From the NCBI GenBank assembly GCA_013140405.1, contig JABFSV010000277.1, forward strand, positions 1-7,991: a DNA stretch of 7,991 nt, given 5' to 3'. A program made the position numbers and the translations under genes. This document shows, piece by piece, positions 1 through 5,300 of the stretch. Numbering within the stretch: position 1 is the first letter of the stretch; the number at the start of each line of letters is the position of its first letter. Origin of the DNA: Methyloglobulus sp. (GTDB taxonomy: Bacteria > Pseudomonadota > Gammaproteobacteria > Methylococcales > Methylomonadaceae). The notes below the pieces were generated by a model. The model made no database searches, had not been told where the DNA came from, and saw only the letters and a program-made list of their open reading frames with translations.

Positions 1-889
1 GCACACTGTCAGTATTATGGACTTTCTGCAATGCAAGCGGACTCATCCTTAACAATTTACGCCCAATATCTGGGAATAAACGGCCAGATGCACTCATCTC
101 GCGGTCGCTTAATGGCGGTGCAACTGCTTGGGAGGCCAAGCTGGCGTTGTTGAGGCTAATCTGCACAGCTTCGACTTGTGCTGGGGTCAATGCCTTAAAA
201 ACTTTTGCGTCAGGGTCACGGTTGCCCCAATTGTTGATGCCATTAAAATCATTTTGGGCGCGTCCATCAAAAAAATTGCGGAAGTTAAATACCGAATTAA
301 TGACGCTGGGGGCGTTTCGCTGGGCAGCACGGCGCACGTTTTTATTGTCGAACACAAAGCCGTCAACATCCGGTTTATACGCGACCTTATCCTTACTTTT
401 TCCGGCTTCGGTGGCTATGAAATCAGCAGCGAACACACCTTGCGACGTAACTATGTCATTAGAATCAAACAAGGGCGCAGAACTGCGATCCAGCACATCA
501 CTCAACTGACGAAAAGGAAAGTCACCAGCAGCCAACTGCCGGTTCGGGCCAAAATCGAACGCAATATCTGGGTCAGGTGAGCCGTCTGCGTGTACCCTGG
601 GAGAACCAGGATTGACCTGGTTGTTGGAACGGCTATCGACACCAGCATTGAAATGGCAACTGGCACAAGCGGTCATCCCGTCGCTACCGACGCGCATCTC
701 CCAAAACAAGGCTTTGCCCAAGGCAATCGCCTGCTGCTTATCTGTGATGAAATCGCCCAGATTGCTGGGTTCTGGTACGGGTATTGTTTTTAATGACGGT
801 GGACGGGCTGGGTCGGCGGCGTGGGCGGTAGTCACTGCTAACAGCGTTGCCAGCAGAAAGAAACGGGGGATTGAGATAAATCGGGGCAT
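1..889 (-). CDS. corB: CorB/SACCP/MbnH-type di-haem cytochrome c peroxidase-like protein (3' end outside window)
   Basis: Periplasmic or surface c-type cytochrome of the bacterial di-haem peroxidase/MauG superfamily. I translated the minus strand from the ATG at 889-887; it stays open for 296 codons to the window edge. Residues 1-25 are a signal peptide ending in AHA-A. The first haem site is C75-A-S-C78-H79, set in LGKALFWEMRVGSDGMTACA, a context typical of the methanotroph surface peroxidase SACCP, CorB and MbnH. The second haem motif would lie beyond the edge. A purine-rich ribosome binding site (GAGAGGA, 894-900) lies just upstream. It follows corA on the same strand, as in known corAB and mopE/SACCP loci, but with an unusually long 463-bp gap. 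Family members either reduce peroxide or oxidise protein tryptophans (MauG, MbnH). From this fragment I infer the second role, acting on CorA. The family call is firm; the symbol rests on the corA neighbour. Confidence 0.88.
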   Translation of the reverse strand, partial: MPRFISIPRFFLLATLLAVTTAHAADPARPPSLKTIPVPEPSNLGDFITDKQQAIALGKALFWEMRVGSDGMTACASCHFNAGVDSRSNNQVNPGSPRVHADGSPDPDIAFDFGPNRQLAAGDFPFRQLSDVLDRSSAPLFDSNDIVTSQGVFAADFIATEAGKSKDKVAYKPDVDGFVFDNKNVRRAAQRNAPSVINSVFNFRNFFDGRAQNDFNGINNWGNRDPDAKVFKALTPAQVEAVQISLNNASLASQAVAPPLSDREMSASGRLFPDIGRKLLRMSPLALQKVHNTDSV

Positions 890-954
890 ATAATCCTCTC
901 GGTTTGTAATAAGGTAGTGATAGTTTTTTGTTTTTATTTTTGTAACGCATAATG

Positions 955-991
955 AAGTCGTTGCACCGATGGATTGTCTGCACAACGACTT
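955..991. repeat. 9-bp perfect inverted repeat in the corA-corB gap
   Basis: AAGTCGTTG at 955-963 is mirrored by CAACGACTT at 983-991 with a 19-nt loop. In corA-to-corB transcripts it would form a hairpin about 70 nt before the corB ribosome binding site. An A-rich stretch, not a T-run, follows it in that direction, so it is not a standard terminator. It could be an mRNA-processing or stability hairpin, or chance. The rest of the 890-1352 gap shows no intact gene. Confidence 0.4.
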
Positions 992-1352
992 GCAATAGTT
1001 AACGCTTGGCCGCTTTAGCTTTACCGATGACGGCATAGTTATTTTCAAACGACCTTCCGAATCATTAATGGAAAAGCCCTATTCTTTCCCCAAAACAGAT
1101 CGCGCAGTTATGTGAGTAAAATCGCCAATGCCGGTAAGATAAGTAGCTTCAGGTCTTTTAGCTCTATGAGATTTATAACAACTTGGATATTTTCCATGGG
1201 GCAATTCGTTTTTCTTACTGTGGATTATTGATCCGACTTGGTGAAGACCTATCCGGCGATGGTAAATGCTTTGTCGAAGCCCGTGGGCATTCCGGCAAGC
1301 ACTTACCAAACCGTCCCGATCCCCGCCGCGCCGGATCAACAGGCCGTTACTT

Positions 1353-2099
1353 TCAGTCGACCGTCTTCATTTCCATGCGATAACCGTGTCGTCCGGTATA
1401 GACGTAGCAGGTTTTATCAGCCGGATCGCAATTATTGGCCGGGTAGGAATCCAAAGCTTTGGGAACGCCACCGACGGCAATCGAGTATTTTCCAGGCATT
1501 AGGTTAACTTCGTATTCGATAGTCCCTTTTTGGGCATCATTAAGGTTATTCCCTTTAAACACCAATGTTGACCAATCGACATTGCCGCTTGGATTAAAGC
1601 GGTGATCTTCGCAACTGGTATCATCCCAGCCGTCGTAAATAGCGATGCCAGGAATCAACATGTTGCGCGAGTAACCTTTTTGGAAAAGCGTATTCTCAGG
1701 AGTGATGATGTGATATGGCACACCTTCAATACGACTTACCTTAACTTTCAACTTGGTTTTTTCAGTGACTTCTAAAGCGATCCAGTCGGCTGTATGCGTC
1801 CAACCGACATCAGGAGACACATAAAAAGGCGGGATTTCGCTCAAGCTTTTTGCGCCCACCGTATTAATCAAGGTAGCTTTATCTTTTTTACCCATCTTTA
1901 CCGCCCATTCATAGCTAATGCCACCGTCATTTCCGGTAGGAGCTTCGTTAATGGCGCAACCAGGGTAAGTCTGGCTGGTTGCGGGGTCTTTAAACTCGAC
2001 CGTGCCAGCCGTCGCAGATAGGCTCATACCTAACGATAACGTTAGGGCGCATAAAGCGCTGCCCGTAGACAGCTTTCTTTTAAATTGCGTGTTTTGCAT
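1353..2099 (-). CDS. corA: CorA/MopE-type copper-binding surface protein
   Basis: A 248-residue secreted protein matching the copper-repressible, surface-associated CorA of methanotrophs and the C-terminal part of MopE. Residues 1-31 form a signal peptide (basic start, hydrophobic core, ATA before the likely cleavage site). The mature part has 217 residues and four cysteines (48, 163, 224, 231). The key mark is W100-T101-H102 inside DVGWTHTADW. In MopE a W-x-H motif supplies the kynurenine (oxidised Trp130) and His132 that hold Cu(I), with His203 as the other ligand. Here H130, H166 and H238 are candidates for the second His; I cannot choose among them. A strong ribosome binding site, GAGGAG (2108-2113), sits 8 nt before the ATG. 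The corB-type peroxidase downstream supports the call. Expected role: binding copper outside the cell or at its surface when copper is scarce. Regulation is not read directly from the sequence, but paired inverted repeats lie upstream. Confidence 0.85.
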   Translation of the reverse strand: MQNTQFKRKLSTGSALCALTLSLGMSLSATAGTVEFKDPATSQTYPGCAINEAPTGNDGGISYEWAVKMGKKDKATLINTVGAKSLSEIPPFYVSPDVGWTHTADWIALEVTEKTKLKVKVSRIEGVPYHIITPENTLFQKGYSRNMLIPGIAIYDGWDDTSCEDHRFNPSGNVDWSTLVFKGNNLNDAQKGTIEYEVNLMPGKYSIAVGGVPKALDSYPANNCDPADKTCYVYTGRHGYRMEMKTVD

Positions 2100-2131
2100 T
2101 TTGTTGACTCCTCTGTAGTCTTATTAAAGTT

Positions 2132-2192
2132 ATTGTCAAATAGGTTATCGACATAGCGTAAGATACGGCTTACAAAGCGCTTATTTGACAAT
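2132..2192. promoter_or_regulatory. Paired 11-bp inverted half-sites upstream of corA
   Basis: ATTGTCAAATA at 2132-2142 is repeated in inverted form as TATTTGACAAT at 2182-2192. The arm centres are exactly 50 bp apart, close to five helical turns, so both arms face the same side of the DNA. The proximal arm is 33 bp before the corA start codon. It contains a TTGACA, but no good -10 box lies at the right distance on the minus strand, so I do not call a promoter from it. A smaller inverted pair (GTAAG 2158-2162, CTTAC 2169-2173) lies between the arms. It looks like an operator for corA; the regulator is unknown. Confidence 0.45.
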
Positions 2193-2273
2193 GCTAGATA
2201 AGCAAATACAGTGCCACCTTTTCAATTCATTGATAGTTAGGCTGTTTTTAAATTCCCGAAAAATAATTTGAAG

Positions 2274-2322
2274 AAAAAGTGTGTGATATGACACACCCAC
2301 TGTGTCATATCACACACTTTTT
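2274..2322. terminator. Long perfect hairpin with T-runs on both strands, made of two TGTG...CACA sites
   Basis: A perfect 22-bp inverted repeat: arms 2274-2295 and 2301-2322 around a 5-nt loop (CCCAC). The outer five pairs are A:T, so a transcript from either side would end in a hairpin followed by five or more U. That suits a bidirectional Rho-independent terminator, in particular for the IHF-like gene that ends at 2572. Each arm is also a near-palindrome of the TGTG...CACA type (2280-2295 and 2301-2316, centres 21 bp apart), so the element may also be a double operator. A short GC hairpin (CCCGC 2332-2336, GCGGG 2342-2346) lies beside it. Confidence 0.6.
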
Positions 2323-2371
2323 TCTGGAAGCCCCGCCCTATGCGGGTTTCAGAGGCCGCAAAAAATCACAT

Positions 2372-2395
2372 AAACTGTGTCATATGACACAGTTT
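2372..2395. promoter_or_regulatory. 24-bp perfect palindrome, single copy of the TGTGT-N6-ACACA motif
   Basis: The half AAACTGTGTCAT (2372-2383) is followed directly by its exact complement ATGACACAGTTT (2384-2395). The core TGTGTCATATGACACA (2376-2391) is the most symmetric copy of the motif seen five times in this region. Perfect symmetry with no loop points to a dimeric protein site more than to an RNA hairpin. It has the overall layout of CRP-family sites, but carries T/A where CRP has A/T at the fifth position of each half. Confidence 0.55.
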
Positions 2396-2571
2396 TAAAT
2401 TGCTATTTATTACTAATTGATTTATATGAGAAAAATATCAGCCAACAAAGAGGGAGGGATCAAAAAACGTGCGTCTCCATCCAACGTTGGTTTTATCTTG
2501 CTCCAGCCAGAAACTGACTAAAAAGATCTGCATAGCGAAATGAAGCCGTGAATTAGGTTTTTATCCTTTGG

Positions 2572-2877
2572 TTAATCGCTAAGTTGTATCGCATCTTTAG
2601 CCTTGTCAACCTTTAGTTTAAGCGCCCTGCTGGGCTTAAAGTGAAAGGCATACCGGGACGGCGAGTGAATTTCGTCACCTGTCATTGGATTTCTTCGGGT
2701 TCTCGCGGGGAGATGCCGTGCGCTGAAAGCACCAAACCCCCTGATTTCTATCCGTTCTTTGGCGTTAAGCGTTTGTTCCATTTGCGCCAGGATAATGCCA
2801 ACCGCAGCCTCTACGCCTTTCCTTTTTAAATGTGGCTGCTTTTTAGCCAGTGCCGAGATAAAGTCTGCCTTGTTCAT
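2572..2877 (-). CDS. IHF beta-like / HU-family DNA-bending protein
   Basis: A 101-residue histone-like protein, closest by eye to integration host factor beta. The start MNKADFISALAKKQPHLKRK matches the family N-terminus. It is followed by the dimer helices, the hallmark ERIEIRGFGAFSAR (about residues 42-55), and the arm TRRNPMTGDE, whose RNP carries the proline that intercalates into DNA to make the bend. HFKPSRALKLKV closes the fold. It is a few residues longer than E. coli IHF beta. The ATG at 2877 is chosen because the family begins there, although the frame is open back to 3012. A GAGG lies about 11 nt upstream. The neighbours are not those of the usual ihfB locus (rpsA), so this may be an accessory paralogue. 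It is bracketed by TGTGT-N6-ACACA repeats. It could bend DNA at corA or serve a mobile element; neither is shown. Confidence 0.9.
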   Translation of the reverse strand: MNKADFISALAKKQPHLKRKGVEAAVGIILAQMEQTLNAKERIEIRGFGAFSARHLPARTRRNPMTGDEIHSPSRYAFHFKPSRALKLKVDKAKDAIQLSD

Positions 2878-3094
2878 AAAACATGTTGCCTCATTTGTGA
2901 AAAACTGAAAAGCCAGGGCAATAAACTTACACCATCCTAAAGGCGAAGATAGCAACGGCCTATCCCTAAAATCACTTAATACTGCAACCTTACAAGCAAA
3001 TATCATGCCCATAAAAACAAGGCATTGATTTTGAAAAACAAATATTTATTTTTTACTGTTCGTACAACCTAACGTCTAAATTTTCTGTAAAAAC

Positions 3095-3131
3095 TGTGTG
3101 CTTTCACACACTCACTGTGGCATATCACACA
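3095..3131. promoter_or_regulatory. Second TGTG...CACA operator-like pair, upstream of the IHF-like gene
   Basis: Two 16-bp sites, TGTGTGCTTTCACACA (3095-3110) and TGTGGCATATCACACA (3116-3131), have centres 21 bp apart, the same spacing as the pair at 2280-2316. The outer ends AACTGTGTG (3092-3100) and CACACAGTT (3126-3134) are also mutually inverted. They lie about 220-255 bp upstream of the IHF-like start codon. A weak promoter-like pair on the minus strand (TTGTAC at 3067-3062, then TATTTG after 17 bp) would place the sites near -70 and -91, but that promoter is uncertain. A lone half-site TGTGTCAT occurs at 3219-3226. The 830 bp from 2878 to 3707 hold no supported gene. Confidence 0.5.
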
Positions 3132-3517
3132 GTTGGTCTGTAAGCCCTTCGTGCATTGGGTTCTAGTGGGGCTAGGTGAATCCAAAAGATGACAATATGA
3201 GCTGGAATCCAATAAAAATGTGTCATTTGCCCTAATCGCCGGATCTCTTATGTGTTGCCCTAGTCAGCCTCGATATTCAAATATCAAATGGGAAAAAACT
3301 GAATGGAAAAGTTTGTTTATGGAAAAAGGCAGATACCTGACAGGACTGCAAGCCCACGTCCGCTAGGGAATGGCATGAACAGCCGCCCAACCTAGTGCGG
3401 TAACAAAATATCGGGAAAAATGATGGGCTGAGACAAACTTTCTGGAGATAATTTGCACATCCTGGCGCTAATAAATTCGGTAAGTTATTGCTTTTTGCTG
3501 GGTTCATGCGTTTTTCA

Positions 3518-3539
3518 GGGTGCGACAATTTGCCACATT
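3518..3539. repeat. 22-bp direct repeat, copy 1
   Basis: This 22-bp sequence recurs without a mismatch at 4194-4215. Its core TGCGACAATTTGCCACA (3521-3537) is an imperfect palindrome, TG-Y-G-R-CAA-N-TTG-Y-C-R-CA. It lies 168 bp before the start codon of the EexN-like gene. It could be a shared operator or the edge of a small mobile cassette. Confidence 0.7.
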
Positions 3540-3575
3540 TACTGCACTAACCTTAGTTGTTAGTCTATACCTGAC

Positions 3576-3658
3576 CCGTAACCCTGGTTTGCCGTCAAGC
3601 AAACCGCCATCATCGTGTCACTGATGGGATTACGGACTTCACTTGTCTGTTGCTTTTT
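3576..3658 (+). other. Possible structured RNA leader (three-way junction plus weak terminator) of the EexN-like gene
   Basis: Three stems close a compact junction. P1 is CCGTAA 3576-3581 with TTACGG 3630-3635. P2 is GGTTTGC 3586-3592 with GCAAACC 3599-3605, loop CGTCAA. P3 is CCATCA 3607-3612 with TGATGG 3622-3627, loop of 9 nt. The 3' strand of P1 overlaps ACGGAC (3632-3637), which can instead pair with GTCTGT (3645-3650, one G-U pair), and TTTTT follows at 3654-3658. That is the layout of a switch between an aptamer-like fold and a weak terminator, about 50 nt before the start codon. I do not recognise a known riboswitch class, and hand-found pairings of this size can arise by chance. Confidence 0.35.
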
Positions 3659-3707
3659 AAGTAACACCGTATAAGCCTAAAAATTAAACATAAACGGAGA
3701 TATTCCT

Positions 3708-4022
3708 ATGAAAAGAAGTAACCTGCTGCCCATATCTATGGCGAATAAAATGGAGCCATTAGTTAAACTTAACTGGCTACCAACCAATTTGCCAAGCTTA
3801 GTCGCCGTTGCGGTTGTTTTAACGGCAGGTGTTTTGGCTATTGAAAAATTCCGAGAAACAAAAGCACCGGAAATTAAATCCGTTGCATGGTACATGGCTA
3901 ACCAAAAAGAAGCCCTAGCAAAAAACAAAGAGTGTTATGACAATCCACAATTAAAGACAACGGAAAATTGTGTCTATTCATTGCAAGCATTGGAAATTAC
4001 TCACAAAGGGCCAAACTCATAA
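3708..4022 (+). CDS. Small membrane-anchored EexN/TrbK-like (entry-exclusion-type) protein
   Basis: A 104-residue protein with a cytoplasmic N-terminus of about 27 residues, one membrane helix (about 28-45, PSLVAVAVVLTAGVLAI) and a periplasmic tail. The tail SVAWYMANQKEALAKNKECY...NP...TENC (59-88) fits the EexN/TrbK pattern as I recall it: an aromatic pair, a run of polar helix, then two cysteines (76 and 88) around N-P. In conjugative plasmids such proteins, usually lipoproteins, block entry of a second copy. Here there is no lipobox Cys, so the anchor is a helix. GGAGA (3696-3700) lies 7 nt before the ATG. No conjugation genes are in view, so a role in exclusion is inference; it may be a relic or a different periplasmic protein. 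The gene lies between two copies of a 22-bp repeat, with a possible RNA leader upstream. Confidence 0.7.
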   Translation: MKRSNLLPISMANKMEPLVKLNWLPTNLPSLVAVAVVLTAGVLAIEKFRETKAPEIKSVAWYMANQKEALAKNKECYDNPQLKTTENCVYSLQALEITHKGPNS

Positions 4023-4193
4023 GTTGAAACAATAGACTTATCTTGGTTAATGGAAATCAATTGCCAAAACTGAAGGCCACTGGACATTATTTTTTTAAGT
4101 GATTTAACTGTTGGTGACATTCCGAATTATCTCACGCCACCCAACCTTAGCAGGGTTAAGCTATTGTTTTTTGCCCGTTATACTGCTCTCTAG

Positions 4194-4215
4194 GGGTGCG
4201 ACAATTTGCCACATT
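4194..4215. repeat. 22-bp direct repeat, copy 2
   Basis: Exact second copy of the repeat at 3518-3539, 676 bp away in the same orientation. It lies 140 bp before the start codon of the M41-like gene, a distance similar to that of copy 1 from its own gene. The two copies bracket the EexN-like gene. The gap 4023-4355 also holds a 7-T run (4090-4096) with no good stem before it, and the terminator-like hairpin at 4297-4343. Confidence 0.7.
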
Positions 4216-4296
4216 CCCACGGCTAAGGTAAGTCGCTAGAATATGCCTAACTTTTGTGGTGTGCATCACTTCATCAGTTAGCACTCTTCCTCTCTC

Positions 4297-4343
4297 GCGG
4301 ATTAATGCCATATAGCAATATATGCCATTGATCCGCATTTTTT
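4297..4343 (+). terminator. Strong Rho-independent terminator-like hairpin just before the M41-like gene
   Basis: GCGGAT (4297-4302) pairs with ATCCGC (4331-4336). The stem continues inward through a T-G pair, AATG/CATT (4304-4307, 4326-4329), one C-C mismatch, and CATAT/ATATG (4309-4313, 4320-4324). This gives 16 pairs around a 6-nt loop. TTTTTT follows at 4338-4343. The T-run ends 3 nt before the ribosome binding site GAGGG (4347-4351) and 12 nt before the ATG at 4356. It may end EexN-like transcripts, or act as an attenuator or translational block in the leader of the M41-like gene. Confidence 0.65.
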
Positions 4344-4355
4344 CCCGAGGGCATC

Positions 4356-5096
4356 ATGAACTACGACCGCAAAGCCAATATCTCCCAAACAACCTGCCTT
4401 ATCCAAGTAGGTAGACGAAATGCATATCATCAAGCCGGTCATGCCGCCGCTATTTATCTAGGCAACCAGCATAAACAATTGCCCGCCGTGCATTTTCAAG
4501 TCACTATCAAACCGCAGGAACGTGATAGCGGACAATCAAGCCGCACAATGCGACTGTCCCGCCAATACGCCGCAAAAGTGGAAGGTGGCCGCTTAATCCA
4601 AAGCCTGCCCTTGTCGTTTGCGGAAGCGGCGCGGTGTCTTTCTCAGTCCGAACAAGAACAATACCGTTGTGCTTTCGAGGCGGACGTAATCAATCTGCTG
4701 GCAGGCCCGCTGACGGAGGCTAAGTATGTCGCGTTGCGAGATGATGAAGTCTTCAATGCCAATCTTGTTTATCTGGGTGCATTAAAGTTTTATGGCGGCA
4801 GTGCGACCTTGGACATTATCACTGAATACATGGAGTGTTTTGTACCTGACAGGACAGAACGCAAGCAGAAACTGGCGGAACTGTTTTTGGCGGCTTACAG
4901 TTTTGTTAACAAGCGCTCAACCTGGAGCGCAATTACTGCCTTGGCTGAATTTATCTTGGATGCAAATAAAGATGAACCAAAAAGCATCATCTCCTGCGAC
5001 GACCTGATTGCCCTGCTAGAATCCCGATACGTGCCAGCGACCGGACAGTTTTCTGCACCTAAGTCCGAATTCTTTGCCACACTGTTTGAGTATTGA
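4356..5096 (+). CDS. M41 (FtsH-type) peptidase-like protein with HQAGH in place of HEAGH
   Basis: A 246-residue protein with no membrane segment and no AAA+ ATPase domain, related to the zinc-peptidase domain of FtsH. AYHQAGHAA (23-31) aligns with FtsH AYHEAGHA. H25 and H29 fit the zinc ligands, but the catalytic Glu is Gln26 (codon CAA at 4431-4433, one base from GAA). LLAGPLTEAKY (114-124) resembles the FtsH segment GGRxAEE. GGSATLDI (147-154) resembles GASNDI, whose Asp is the third zinc ligand (here D153). So the zinc site may be kept while peptide cleavage is lost. The C-terminal third is helical and not recognised. GAGGG lies 4 nt before the ATG, but a terminator-like hairpin sits directly upstream. 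It could be a regulatory or substrate-binding pseudoprotease. The family call rests on three short motifs and is moderate; the CDS itself is firm. Confidence 0.8.
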   Translation: MNYDRKANISQTTCLIQVGRRNAYHQAGHAAAIYLGNQHKQLPAVHFQVTIKPQERDSGQSSRTMRLSRQYAAKVEGGRLIQSLPLSFAEAARCLSQSEQEQYRCAFEADVINLLAGPLTEAKYVALRDDEVFNANLVYLGALKFYGGSATLDIITEYMECFVPDRTERKQKLAELFLAAYSFVNKRSTWSAITALAEFILDANKDEPKSIISCDDLIALLESRYVPATGQFSAPKSEFFATLFEY

Positions 5097-5131
5097 ATTA
5101 AATTCGCTGATTAGCCGACGATACCCAATAG

Positions 5132-5195
5132 CCGCAACCTGCAATAATTCTTTTTCATTGCCTGTTACGGCAATGCTAGTAAAACGATGTTGCGG
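5132..5195. repeat. Nested inverted repeats between convergent genes
   Basis: An outer pair, CCGCAAC (5132-5138) and GTTGCGG (5189-5195), encloses an inner hairpin, CATTGCC (5156-5162) and GGCAATG (5169-5175) with a 6-nt loop. A T-run lies before the inner hairpin on the plus strand, not after it, so neither direction gives a classical terminator. Another weak pair, TGGTGG 5204-5209 and CCACCA 5225-5230, follows. The 204-bp gap has no supported gene. The structure may separate the M41-like gene from ribA. Confidence 0.35.
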
Positions 5196-5300
5196 TAAAC
5201 ACGTGGTGGTTTCGATTTAGCAATCCACCAAGCCTAAGCCATTCAATGCCTAGCCATACCTATTTGCTAAGGAGGTGCAGCCCGGCAATGTCTACAAAAA

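Noticed and set aside
128..893. Plus-strand and other-frame ORFs over the left end
   Set aside because: They lie opposite or over the continuous corB reading frame, which has a signal peptide and haem motif.
2426..2521. Plus-strand 31-codon ORF between corA and the IHF-like gene
   Set aside because: No ribosome binding site and no recognisable protein features.
2572..3012. Longer start for the IHF-like protein at 3012
   Set aside because: The extra 45 residues do not resemble any HU/IHF N-terminus; the family begins at MNKADF (2877).
2274..3134. CRISPR array
   Set aside because: The repeated units are palindromic sites with unequal gaps; there are no regular repeats with spacers.
3277..3528. 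Minus-strand 83-codon ORF
   Set aside because: Composition is not protein-like, there is no known motif, and it covers a repeat-bearing intergenic region.
3576..3635. Known cyclic-di-GMP or cobalamin riboswitch
   Set aside because: A short GCAAACC resembles part of a c-di-GMP aptamer, but the other conserved elements of both classes are missing.
4194..4215. Sigma-54 promoter in the 22-bp repeat (minus strand, TGTGGCAAATTGTCGCA)
   Set aside because: The GG and GC elements are 11 bp apart instead of the required 12, and the -12 box is CGCA rather than TTGCA.
4156..4338. Minus-strand 60-codon ORF
   Set aside because: It spans the 22-bp repeat and the terminator hairpin, and no motif is seen.
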